Below are positions 1 through 5,111 of a stretch of DNA of 5,111 nt, in pieces. The notes under the pieces are model-generated. The model was not told the DNA's origin. It did no database searches and saw only the letters and a list, made by a program, of their open reading frames with translations. The position numbers and the translations under genes were made by a program. The number at the start of each line of letters is the position of its first letter. The stretch's first letter is position 1. This DNA comes from Ornithinimicrobium sp. (GTDB taxonomy: Bacteria; Actinomycetota; Actinomycetes; Actinomycetales; Dermatophilaceae), in the NCBI GenBank assembly GCA_030145965.1, contig JASKZT010000048.1, positions 1 to 5,111 on the forward strand, written 5' to 3'.

Positions 1-302
1 TCCTGTCCAACCTGCACACCGACCGCTGGCGGTCGCGCCGCCGCGAGGTGCTGCGCGACGAGGTGCCCGAGGTCGCCTACACCTCCGAGCCGATGACCAC
101 CGAGCTGGTGCGCGCGCTGCAGCAGCTGTCGCCGCGGCAGCGCGAGTGCGTCGTGCTGCGCCACTACCTGGACCTGTCCGAGAAGGACACCGCCGCCACG
201 CTGGGCATCGGCGTCGGCTCGGTGAAGAGCTACACCTCCACGGGGCTGGCGGGCCTGCGTCCGCTGCTCTCCGACCGGATCGAGGAGGACCGTCATGTCT
301 GA
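1..302 (+). CDS. ECF sigma factor, SigE-like family (C-terminal part, 5' end outside window)
   Basis: The frame opens at the window edge and ends at TGA 300-302, giving 99 complete residues. The first 15 or so are the arginine-rich end of sigma region 2 (NLHTDRWRSRRREV), a sequence typical of the actinobacterial SigE-like family. A linker of roughly 20 residues follows, then region 4 from about residue 36 (ALQQLSPRQRECVVLRHYLD), with a helix-turn-helix at about residues 58-80 (LSEKDTAATLGIGVGSVKSY). Region 4 reads the -35 element of target promoters. Family knowledge: such factors direct RNA polymerase to small regulons and are often held inactive by a membrane protein encoded next door. The downstream gene starts inside this one, so the two are co-transcribed and probably translationally coupled. 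The start codon, region 2.1-2.3 and the promoter are not visible. The family call is firm; the regulon and signal cannot be read from this sequence. Confidence 0.93.
   Translation, partial: LSNLHTDRWRSRRREVLRDEVPEVAYTSEPMTTELVRALQQLSPRQRECVVLRHYLDLSEKDTAATLGIGVGSVKSYTSTGLAGLRPLLSDRIEEDRHV
283..288 (+). promoter_or_regulatory. Strong Shine-Dalgarno for the 689-aa membrane protein
   Basis: AGGAGG lies inside the end of the sigma factor gene, 6 nt before the ATG at 295. It fixes that start and implies efficient re-initiation of ribosomes finishing the sigma factor, whose stop is at 300-302. It is the clearest ribosome binding site in the window. The minus-strand genes and metG lack a comparable one. 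Confidence 0.85.
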
Positions 303-2364
303 GCGCCAGGTCTCCGAGCTGCTGGACCGGGCCGTCCGTGACGCCCCGCACATGCACCTGTCCGGGAACGCGATGCTGGCGGCCGGCCGCGGCAGGGTCC
401 GTCGCCGCCGCGCCGTCGGTGCGGGCGGCGTGCTGGGTGCGGCCGCCCTCGTCGCCGCCGTCTGGGCCGGGGTCACCGGTGGTGACGGGTCGCTGCTCGG
501 CACCACCGAGATCCAGCCCGCCACGACCGTGTGGGAGCAGGGCGAGGTGGTGGACGCCACGTTGTTCTCCGGCCTGCAGACGGTCGACGAGGACCAGGTC
601 GCGCACTCGTACGAGGCCCGCCTCACCCGGACCGCGGGCACCGGTCCCACCACGCTCGTCCTGTCGGACGGAGGGGCGGTCGTGGAGGAGGTCGTCACCT
701 ACCGCGGTGTCCCCGGCCTCGAGGTCTTCGCCGGCGAGCGGATGACGGTCGCGCTCTGGGCGCTGCCCGACGGCGTCGAGTCCTCCGTGCCGGTCGTCGG
801 ACCCGTCGACCCGGGCGGCCCCGCCGACGTCAAGGTCACGGAGATCGACGGCACGCGTATCGGCTGGACCGTGTGGGCGGCCGACGTCACCACGCCTCCC
901 AGCGAGGTCCTCGACGTGCACCTCGTGGGTGTCGACGACGTGGCGTCGGTCGCCGGGGCGGACCTGCAGGTCGAGCGGCTGCGCGCCGGCGACAGCCGCG
1001 CCCTCGCCTGGACGGCGACGGGGCAGGACCTCTGGGGGTATGCCGTGGAGGGGCGCGAGCCGTCCCTGGCGCCGCAGTCTCTGCAGCCCCTCTGGCCGTC
1101 GGGTGCGGTCTGGAGCGACGACCGTGCGGACGTCGGTCTGACCCTGCTGCCCGAGGGTGCCGATCTGGACGGCCCCACCGACGACGGGAGCGAGGTCGAC
1201 AGCGTCGACCTCGCGAGCCGGGTGGTCGTGCTGGTGGAGGCTCGTGATGGCGCGAGCCTCGACCTGCTCTTCACCATGGAGGGGCAGCAGTACGGCGTCG
1301 ACGCCTACTCCTTCGACCTCGGCTCTCTGCAGGTCGCCGACCGCGAGCTGTGGCCGGCCGAGGGGGACGAGCCCGGGTCGGTCGAGCTCCGGACGGCAGA
1401 GGGCACCCCGGTCGTGGCCCTCCCGGCCGAGGACCTCAGGAGCGGCCCGGTCCGGCACGAGGTCGACGGCGCGCAGGTCGTGCTGGCGGTGGGGTGGTCG
1501 CCCCGTGCCGGTGTGCTGTCGGACGCCCGGATCGAGGTGGCGTCGCAGGACGGCTCCCGCTGGGTCGCGCCGGGCGACGTCGCCCAAATGAGCCTGAGAG
1601 ACGGGCGTCTGGTCACCGCGATGACCGTGCCCGACGGCGAGGCGTCCACCGCTGTCGCGGTCGGGGAGCAGCAGGGCGACGAGGTCGAGCGGTGGGTCCC
1701 GGACGTGCGGCTCTTCGACGGTCTGACGCTCATGATGGCCGGCGACCAGGCGGAGCTGCTCTCCGCCGGTCGACCGCTGGAGCGCTTGGACGACGGGACG
1801 GTCGCGGGGATGCGTCGCTACGCCTCCCCGGAGGACCCCGACGTCAGCTACCTGCTGGCCGAGGCCACCACGCCGGGGATGCTGGTGCCCCTCGTCGACG
1901 ACGGACAGGGTGGACTGCAGCCGTCCCCCGGGTCCGTCCGTGAGGCGATGGGCAGCGACGACATGGGCGTGACCGTCCAGCGGGTGGAAGGCCTCGCCCC
2001 CGCAGACCCGTCGGTCGCCGGCGTGGCCGTCCCCCTCCACGACGACCAGGAGCCTGCCAACAGCTGGCAGCTCCTCGGAGCCGGCGACGGGGCGCACGTG
2101 ATCATGGACCCGGGTGCCACCGTCACGGTCTCGCCCTCGGAGGGCCTGTGGCTGCTCTACCCGACGGGCTCGACCGACGTCGACCGGCTCGCCGCCGGCC
2201 GGGTCGGCGGGGACGTGGTGGAACTCCCCGGGGACGAGTCGCTGTGGGTGGCGGTCCACGACCGGGAGGCCTCGCCGCCGGTCGACGCCCCGCCGACCGA
2301 GACCCACGACCTTCCCGAGCAGGACCTCGTCGTCAGCACCTGGTCGAGCGACCCCAGGGGTTGA
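295..2364 (+). CDS. Large single-pass membrane protein, candidate anti-sigma partner of the ECF sigma factor
   Basis: This 689-residue protein is of unrecognised family. Residues 1-31 form a short cytoplasmic segment beginning MSERQVSELLDRAV. Residues 32-39 are strongly basic (RGRVRRRR), and residues 41-60 form one hydrophobic alanine/valine-rich helix, so the N-terminus should be inside and residues 61-689 outside. The outer part is acidic, rich in Asp, Val and Gly, and reads as beta-rich. I found no cysteine in the whole chain and a single lysine (Lys180). The ATG overlaps the sigma stop by 8 nt and has an AGGAGG site. Position and topology suggest it binds and restrains the sigma factor, with the outer region sensing a signal. 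That is inference: there is no H-x3-C-x2-C zinc anti-sigma motif, and the cytoplasmic part is shorter than a normal anti-sigma domain. It could instead be an exported protein made together with the sigma factor. Confidence 0.85.
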   Translation: MSERQVSELLDRAVRDAPHMHLSGNAMLAAGRGRVRRRRAVGAGGVLGAAALVAAVWAGVTGGDGSLLGTTEIQPATTVWEQGEVVDATLFSGLQTVDEDQVAHSYEARLTRTAGTGPTTLVLSDGGAVVEEVVTYRGVPGLEVFAGERMTVALWALPDGVESSVPVVGPVDPGGPADVKVTEIDGTRIGWTVWAADVTTPPSEVLDVHLVGVDDVASVAGADLQVERLRAGDSRALAWTATGQDLWGYAVEGREPSLAPQSLQPLWPSGAVWSDDRADVGLTLLPEGADLDGPTDDGSEVDSVDLASRVVVLVEARDGASLDLLFTMEGQQYGVDAYSFDLGSLQVADRELWPAEGDEPGSVELRTAEGTPVVALPAEDLRSGPVRHEVDGAQVVLAVGWSPRAGVLSDARIEVASQDGSRWVAPGDVAQMSLRDGRLVTAMTVPDGEASTAVAVGEQQGDEVERWVPDVRLFDGLTLMMAGDQAELLSAGRPLERLDDGTVAGMRRYASPEDPDVSYLLAEATTPGMLVPLVDDGQGGLQPSPGSVREAMGSDDMGVTVQRVEGLAPADPSVAGVAVPLHDDQEPANSWQLLGAGDGAHVIMDPGATVTVSPSEGLWLLYPTGSTDVDRLAAGRVGGDVVELPGDESLWVAVHDREASPPVDAPPTETHDLPEQDLVVSTWSSDPRG
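1037..1044 (+). repeat. GGTATGCC octamer, copy 1
   Basis: Lies inside the 689-aa membrane protein gene, read as Gly-Tyr-Ala (GGG TAT GCC). The match to copy 2 extends three bases further (GGTATGCCGTG here, while copy 2 continues with GCG after GCC on its coding strand), so the shared core is the octamer itself. It is on the sense strand of its gene. Confidence 0.6.
1237..1260 (+). other. Intragenic hairpin within the membrane protein mRNA
   Basis: GAGGCTCG at 1237-1244 is the exact reverse complement of CGAGCCTC at 1253-1260. A T-G wobble and a G-C pair extend the stem inwards, giving 10 pairs closed by an ATGG tetraloop (1247-1250). No T-run follows, so it is not an intrinsic terminator. 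In DNA this GC-rich, a few 8-bp stems per 5 kb are expected by chance, so function is doubtful. Confidence 0.3.
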
Positions 2365-2379
2365 CGGGGAAGCCACGCC

Positions 2380-2760
2380 TCAGCGCCGCACCAGCACCCG
2401 CAGGAGGTGCTCGAGCGTGGCGGCGGCATCCTCGGTCGTCCCGCCGTGGACGGGCCCCGGCTGGACGATGGTGCTGCGCGGTGCGCTGAGCCAGCCGAAG
2501 CGCGGCCCCAGCCGGTCCAGCCGGGGCGTCGTGGGGGAGTGCTCGCCGCCGGCGACGCGGCATACCGTGTCGAGCGCGGAGCGCACCGCCTCCAGGTCGA
2601 GGTCGGGGTCGAGCGCCCGCGCCCGGGCGTCGTCCAGCGCGAAGGCACCCTGGAGGAACTCCGCCTCCTGGCTGTAGAGCACGACGCCGACGTTGATGAA
2701 CTCCTCGCGCTCGACGCGCGGCACGAGGCGGAGCACGACGTACTGGTAGTCCACGCTCAT
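2380..2760 (-). CDS. DUF3037 protein, partner of the HipA-like kinase
   Basis: This 126-residue protein begins MSVDYQYVVLRLVPRVEREE and continues FINVGVVLYS, the conserved opening of the DUF3037 family. The rest carries a helical segment around residues 42-70 and a C-terminal segment (residues 106-126) ending RVLVRR. No signal peptide or membrane segment is visible. The ATG (2758-2760) overlaps the TGA of the kinase gene (2757-2759) as ATGA, so it is translationally coupled; a run of six G bases 6 nt upstream may help ribosome binding. The frame stays open upstream to 3165, but that is a shadow of the kinase gene. The biochemical function of DUF3037 is unknown to me. Adjacency to a HipA-like kinase suggests a substrate, regulator or partner of that kinase. 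Transcription converges with the membrane protein gene, with only 15 bp between the stops. Confidence 0.9.
   Translation of the reverse strand: MSVDYQYVVLRLVPRVEREEFINVGVVLYSQEAEFLQGAFALDDARARALDPDLDLEAVRSALDTVCRVAGGEHSPTTPRLDRLGPRFGWLSAPRSTIVQPGPVHGGTTEDAAATLEHLLRVLVRR
2559..2566 (-). repeat. GGTATGCC octamer, copy 2
   Basis: Appears as GGCATACC on the plus strand, within the DUF3037 gene. On the coding strand it reads GGTATGCC but is phased as ACG GTA TGC CGC (Thr-Val-Cys-Arg), a different frame from copies 1 and 3. The base motif is therefore kept although the encoded residues differ. It shares GGTATGCCGCGTC with copy 3. Confidence 0.6.
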
Positions 2761-3530
2761 GCGCCACCCCCCGGCAGCCACACCTGCGGCGTCTCGACGC
2801 GCGCGAGCAGGTGCTCGAGGTAGGCGGCGCGCACCGCGGCGGGGTCGGGCAGGTGGTCGGTCGGCTCGAGCCACCCGTCGGGCACCTGCTCCAGCACCCG
2901 CCCGACGAGCTCGGCGTCGACGCGCGGCGCGAGCGCGGCGTGCGCACCGGGCAGGTCGTCGGCGACCCCGCCCAGCACGTGGTCGTCCGCGCCGACCCGG
3001 AACGGCTGCTGCGCGAAGCGCTCGGCGTCCGGCGCCCGGCCGGGCCACGCGTGGTGGAAGTAGAGCGCGGCACCGTGGTCGATGAGCCAGGTCCGGCGGT
3101 GCCAGGTCAGCAGGTTGGGGTTGGACCACGTGCGGTCGACGTTGGCGGTGAAGGCGTCCAGCCACAGGACGCGCGAGGCCAGGCCCGGGTCCGGCGGGTG
3201 TGACCCGTCGTAGCCGAGCGCCCCCGGCAGCAGGTCGACCCCGAGGTTGGTGCCGGGGGAGGCGGTGAGCAGGTCCTGGACCTCCGCGTCCGCCTCGTAG
3301 CGCGCCATCGCCGTCGGCAGGTCGATGGTGACCAGGCGGGGGACCGGCAGGTCGAGCGCCCGGGCCAGCTCGCCGACGACGACCTCGGCCACGAGGACCT
3401 TGAGGCCCTGACCGGCGCCGCGGAACTTCACGACGTAGGTCCCGAGGTCGGCACCCTCGACCAGGCCCGGCATCGAGCCGCCCTCGCGCAGCGGGGCGAC
3501 GTAGCGGACGGCGGTGACGTGGTCGAGCAC
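2757..3530 (-). CDS. HipA-like kinase family protein
   Basis: This 257-residue protein is a compact version of the HipA kinase fold; classical HipA is about 440 residues. An N-terminal lobe carries TYVVKFRGAGQG (residues 31-42), with Lys35 a likely ATP-contacting lysine, and an acidic helix with Glu49. The catalytic loop is WLDAFTANVDRTWSNPN (123-139): Asp132 fits the catalytic base and Asn137 the metal-binding Asn, with Thr where many relatives have His. LIDHG (149-153) supplies Asp151, the equivalent of the DFG aspartate. An intact active site suggests a working phosphotransferase; the substrate is unknown. No HipB-like repressor lies upstream, so this is not a standard HipBA toxin-antitoxin pair. 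The GTG start at 3530 gives the N-terminus MLDHVTAVRYVAPLREGG, which I recall as usual for the family. It lies 30 nt after the VOC gene, overlaps the DUF3037 gene by 4 nt, and has a TAGCCT hexamer 7 nt upstream. Confidence 0.9.
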   Translation of the reverse strand: MLDHVTAVRYVAPLREGGSMPGLVEGADLGTYVVKFRGAGQGLKVLVAEVVVGELARALDLPVPRLVTIDLPTAMARYEADAEVQDLLTASPGTNLGVDLLPGALGYDGSHPPDPGLASRVLWLDAFTANVDRTWSNPNLLTWHRRTWLIDHGAALYFHHAWPGRAPDAERFAQQPFRVGADDHVLGGVADDLPGAHAALAPRVDAELVGRVLEQVPDGWLEPTDHLPDPAAVRAAYLEHLLARVETPQVWLPGGGA

Positions 3531-3537
3531 GAGCCTC

Positions 3538-3543
3538 AGGCTA
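3538..3543 (-). promoter_or_regulatory. Putative -10 element (TAGCCT) for the kinase/DUF3037 pair, leaderless type
   Basis: Coding-strand TAGCCT fits the actinobacterial TANNNT -10 pattern and is separated from the GTG at 3530 by 7 nt, so transcription would begin at or next to the start codon. It shares GCGGCTAGC with the box before the VOC gene, perhaps an extended -10. No recognisable -35 is seen. A GAGG at 3534-3537 could alternatively act as a ribosome site, but it lies only 3 nt from the GTG. Confidence 0.45.
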
Positions 3544-3560
3544 GCCGCCGCCCGCTCCGC

Positions 3561-4004
3561 TCAGGCCAGGTCGTCCAGGCTCATCGCCTCGGGGTCGTAG
3601 TCGCGGCGCTCGACCAGCACCATCCAGTTGCCGGAGTTGTCGCGCATGAGCGCCTCGATCCCGTAGGGGCGCTCGGTCGGCTCCTGGAGGAACTCCACGC
3701 CCTTGGCCGCGAGCTCGGCGTGGGTGGCGCGGCAGTCGTCGACCGTGAGCCCGACGCCGGGCAGCCCACCGTCGGCCTGGGCGCGGCGCATCGCCTCGAC
3801 GAGCTCGGGCGACAGCGGCTCGCCCGGGGTGGACAGGTGCAGGTGCAGCTCGGGCTGGCGCGGGTGGACGACGGTCAGCCAGCGGAAGTCGGGGCCGAGG
3901 CGGACGTCGTCGCCCTTCTCGAAGCCGAGGACGTCGGTGTAGAAGGCGAGCGACTCGTCCAGGTCGGTGACCCAGACGCTGACGAGGGAGACGTGGGTGA
4001 TCAT
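3561..4004 (-). CDS. VOC (glyoxalase/bleomycin resistance fold) family protein
   Basis: This 147-residue protein has the two beta-alpha-beta-beta-beta modules of the vicinal oxygen chelate fold. Module 1 (about residues 1-58) starts [20 protein letters not shown] and has [14 protein letters not shown] and PELHLHL. Module 2 (about 82-133) has GVGLTVDD, then a helix with GVEFLQEP, then [13 protein letters not shown]. Length is normal for the family, which covers glyoxalases, extradiol dioxygenases, fosfomycin-resistance enzymes and non-catalytic binding proteins. Possible metal ligands are His4, His54 or His56, and Glu132, but the first strand of module 2 lacks the usual His, so the metal site may be incomplete and the substrate cannot be named. 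The ATG at 4004 is chosen because the fold begins right there; the frame is open further upstream only as a shadow of the regulator gene. It starts 10 nt after the AraC-type gene, which suggests shared control. Confidence 0.9.
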   Translation of the reverse strand: MITHVSLVSVWVTDLDESLAFYTDVLGFEKGDDVRLGPDFRWLTVVHPRQPELHLHLSTPGEPLSPELVEAMRRAQADGGLPGVGLTVDDCRATHAELAAKGVEFLQEPTERPYGIEALMRDNSGNWMVLVERRDYDPEAMSLDDLA

Positions 4005-4011
4005 GGGCCCG

Positions 4012-4017
4012 ACGCTA
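4012..4017 (-). promoter_or_regulatory. Putative -10 element (TAGCGT) before the VOC gene, overlapping the regulator stop codon
   Basis: Coding-strand TAGCGT is separated by 7 nt from the ATG at 4004, fitting a leaderless transcript. Its first three bases are the TAG stop codon (4015-4017) of the AraC-type gene. There is no Shine-Dalgarno sequence between the stop and the ATG (the spacer is CGGGCCC), which favours leaderless initiation or coupling to the upstream gene. Confidence 0.45.
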
Positions 4018-4491
4018 GCCGCGCGCCGTCGGCCCCGGCTTCTCCTGCGTTGCGCTCCTCTGCGCAGCGTCGCCGCCACGCTCGGCCAGCCCCCGCATGA
4101 GCACGTAGCAGCCGGGGATGCGCGGGGCGCCGGACGCGGCATACCTGCGCTGGAACCGGCTCGGCGTCTCCCCGGTGATCTCGCGGAAGCGGCTGCTGAA
4201 GGAGCCGAGGCTGCTGAAGCCCACCGCCAGGCAGACCTCGGTCACGGTGAGGTTGGTGCTGCGCAGGAGGTCCTGGGCGCGCTCGACGCGGCGCTCGGAG
4301 AGGTAGGCGCCCGGGGTCCGGCCGTAGGTGCGGCGGAAGAGCCGCAGGAAGTGGTACTTGCTCAGCCCGGCGACGGCGGCCAGCGTGTCGAGGTCGAGCG
4401 GCTCGCGGTAGTGACGGTCGACGTGGTCGCGCGCCCGGCGCAGGTGCACGAGCACGTCGCCGGGAACACGAGGCTGCTGCTGATCGGTCAC
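4015..4491 (-). CDS. AraC-family transcriptional regulator (short, DNA-binding domain only)
   Basis: From the GTG at 4491 this encodes 158 residues dominated by an AraC/XylS DNA-binding domain. The first helix-turn-helix spans residues 32-64 ([19 protein letters not shown], then [12 protein letters not shown]). The second spans 81-113 ([20 protein letters not shown], then [13 protein letters not shown]). There is no N-terminal ligand-binding domain. A tail (residues 119-158) follows, with [13 protein letters not shown] and a low-complexity end. The frame extends to a GTG at 4536, but the extra 15 residues ([15 protein letters not shown]) look non-conserved and would run almost into the metG promoter; a GATACT hexamer 9 nt before 4491 also favours the shorter start. 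AraC proteins bind near promoters as activators or repressors. The adjacent VOC gene, 10 nt downstream, is the likely target along with the regulator itself. The signal is unknown. Confidence 0.92.
   Translation of the reverse strand: MTDQQQPRVPGDVLVHLRRARDHVDRHYREPLDLDTLAAVAGLSKYHFLRLFRRTYGRTPGAYLSERRVERAQDLLRSTNLTVTEVCLAVGFSSLGSFSSRFREITGETPSRFQRRYAASGAPRIPGCYVLMRGLAERGGDAAQRSATQEKPGPTARG
4138..4145 (-). repeat. GGTATGCC octamer, copy 3
   Basis: Appears as GGCATACC on the plus strand, inside the AraC-type gene. On the coding strand it is phased AGG TAT GCC GCG (Arg-Tyr-Ala-Ala) just after the second helix-turn-helix. It shares the 13-base stretch GGTATGCCGCGTC with copy 2. Confidence 0.6.
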
Positions 4492-4500
4492 GGTGCCCGC

Positions 4501-4506
4501 AGTATC
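4501..4506 (-). promoter_or_regulatory. Putative -10 element (GATACT) for the AraC-type regulator
   Basis: Coding-strand GATACT keeps the conserved A at position 2 and T at position 6 of a -10 box and ends 9 nt before the GTG at 4491. It is weaker than the three TAGNNT boxes because the first base is G. If used, the mRNA would start within a few bases of the GTG, which supports that start over the one at 4536. Confidence 0.3.
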
Positions 4507-4537
4507 CCACCGGGACGGTCGCCCACGTCGGCGCACC

Positions 4538-4543
4538 TAGACT
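4538..4543 (+). promoter_or_regulatory. Putative -10 element (TAGACT) for metG, leaderless type
   Basis: TAGACT fits TANNNT and is followed by 8 nt (GGGGCCCC) and then the ATG at 4552. There is no room for a Shine-Dalgarno leader, so the mRNA probably begins at or very near the A of the ATG. The GGGACGG around 4512-4518 is the only -35-like candidate and is poor. Confidence 0.55.
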
Positions 4544-4551
4544 GGGGCCCC

Positions 4552-5111
4552 ATGACCCACGTCCTGACCTCCGTCGCCTGGCCCTACGCCAACGGGCCGC
4601 GCCACATCGGGCACGTCGCCGGCTTCGGTGTCCCCTCCGACGTCTTCAGCCGCTACATGCGCATGCGGGGGCACGACGTCCTCATGGTCAGCGGCTCCGA
4701 CGAGCACGGGACGCCGATCCTCGTGCAGGCGGACAAGGCCGGGATGACCCCGCAGGAGTTCATCGACGTCAACCACCGCGCGATCGTCGAGGACCTCGTG
4801 GCGCTGGGCGTGTCCTACGACCTCTACACCCGCACGACCACGGCCAACCACCACGCGGTGGTGCAGCAGATGTTCCTCGCCTGCCACGCCAACGGCTACA
4901 TGGTCGAGCAGACCCAGCGGGTCGCGATCAGCCCCTCGACCGGGCGCACCCTGCCCGACCGCTACGTCGAGGGCACCTGCCCGATCTGCGGCTACGGCGA
5001 CGCCCGCGGCGACCAGTGCGACAACTGCGGCAACCAGCTCGACCCCACCGACCTGATCGACCCGCGCTCGAAGATCAACGGCGAGACGCCGGACTTCGTC
5101 GAGACCCAGCA
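4552..5111 (+). CDS. metG: Methionyl-tRNA synthetase (N-terminal part, 3' end outside window)
   Basis: The first 186 residues are visible, and the frame runs open off the window end. The enzyme charges tRNA-Met with methionine using ATP in the cytoplasm and is essential. Residues 1-21 ([20 protein letters not shown], then H) contain the class I HIGH signature at 18-21 within the Rossmann fold. [11 protein letters not shown] (46-56) is the conserved active-site strand of this enzyme. The connective-peptide insertion carries a zinc knuckle with CPIC (143-146) and CDNC (156-159). About a third of the usual length is present; the KMSKS loop and anticodon-binding domain lie beyond 5111. The ATG at 4552 matches the family N-terminus exactly and has no Shine-Dalgarno, in line with the TAGACT box 8 nt upstream. 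It is transcribed away from the AraC-type gene, with no evident functional link to it. Confidence 0.97.
   Translation, partial: MTHVLTSVAWPYANGPRHIGHVAGFGVPSDVFSRYMRMRGHDVLMVSGSDEHGTPILVQADKAGMTPQEFIDVNHRAIVEDLVALGVSYDLYTRTTTANHHAVVQQMFLACHANGYMVEQTQRVAISPSTGRTLPDRYVEGTCPICGYGDARGDQCDNCGNQLDPTDLIDPRSKINGETPDFVETQ

Larger units (their letters stand above)
4492..4551. promoter_or_regulatory. Divergent intergenic region between the AraC-type gene and metG
   Basis: This 60-bp gap is the only sizeable intergenic stretch in the window. It holds the two outward-facing -10 candidates (4501-4506 minus, 4538-4543 plus), so any -35 elements must interleave. I see no clear -35 hexamer, no strong inverted repeat that would mark a regulator site, and no T-box leader upstream of metG. 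Confidence 0.6.

Noticed and set aside
295..420. Zinc-binding anti-sigma domain in the membrane protein N-terminus
   Set aside because: No H-x3-C-x2-C motif; I found no cysteine anywhere in the protein.
699..1277. 192-residue minus-strand frame opposite the membrane protein gene, and similar frames at 146-745, 531-1247 and 1350-1943
   Set aside because: These are Arg/Ser/Pro/Ala-rich translations with no domain signature. The 295-2364 frame explains the region, with overlap coupling and a ribosome site.
2351..2361. Intrinsic terminator at ACCCC-A-GGGGT
   Set aside because: A one-base centre cannot form a hairpin loop, and there is no T-run on either strand.
2380..3165. Long minus-strand frame extending the DUF3037 gene upstream to 261 residues
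   Set aside because: The extension overlaps the kinase gene on the same strand, is arginine/alanine-rich and resembles no protein. The conserved DUF3037 N-terminus begins at the ATG at 2760.
2757..3530. Classical HipBA toxin-antitoxin system
   Set aside because: There is no HipB-like helix-turn-helix gene next to the kinase, the kinase is much shorter than HipA, and its partner is a DUF3037 protein.
4005..4142. N-terminal extension of the VOC protein
   Set aside because: It overlaps the regulator's C-terminus in another frame and is Arg/Ala/Ser-rich. The fold starts at the ATG at 4004 with MITHVSLV.
4537..4887. 116-residue minus-strand frame opposite metG
   Set aside because: It lies entirely antisense to the well-conserved metG coding region, with the His/Val/Asp-rich composition typical of high-GC shadow frames.
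1..5111. CRISPR array, tRNA/rRNA gene, insertion sequence or phage module
   Set aside because: No spaced direct repeats, no tRNA-like cloverleaf, no transposase or integrase frames and no terminal inverted repeats were seen; coding covers nearly the whole window.

Overview
This is a high-GC (about 70% or more by eye) bacterial window with actinobacterial gene content. The signs are a SigE-family ECF sigma factor followed by a single-pass membrane protein, a short AraC-type regulator next to a VOC/glyoxalase-fold protein, a HipA-like kinase paired with a DUF3037 protein, GTG starts, and -10 hexamers lying 7-9 nt before start codons, as expected of leaderless mRNAs. A Micrococcales-type actinobacterium is plausible, but the genus cannot be fixed from the sequence alone.

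Layout. (1) Positions 1-2364, plus strand: the C-terminal 99 residues of an ECF sigma factor, then, with an 8-nt overlap, a 689-residue single-pass membrane protein. The protein has a short basic cytoplasmic N-terminus and a very large acidic outer part. It occupies the position of an anti-sigma factor but lacks the zinc-binding anti-sigma motif. (2) Positions 2380-4491, minus strand: four tightly packed genes read in the order AraC-type regulator, VOC-fold protein, HipA-like kinase, DUF3037 protein. The gaps are 10 nt, 30 nt and a 4-nt ATGA overlap. The first pair looks like a small sensing/enzyme unit and the second like a kinase with a dedicated partner. (3) Positions 4552-5111, plus strand: the first 186 residues of methionyl-tRNA synthetase, transcribed divergently from the regulator and cut by the window edge.

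Two patterns run across gene boundaries. First, the window has only three CTAG tetramers, and each lies in a TAGNNT hexamer 7 or 8 nt before a start codon (VOC protein, kinase, metG). This suggests a local set of leaderless promoters, so the four-gene minus cluster may be several overlapping transcription units. Second, the octamer GGTATGCC occurs three times, always on the sense strand of the gene it lies in but in two reading frames, and accounts for three of the only five TAT/ATA triplets in the window. This points to a DNA-level motif rather than codon choice.

No RNA genes, insertion sequences, CRISPR arrays or convincing intrinsic terminators were seen. There is no gene-free stretch longer than 60 bp.
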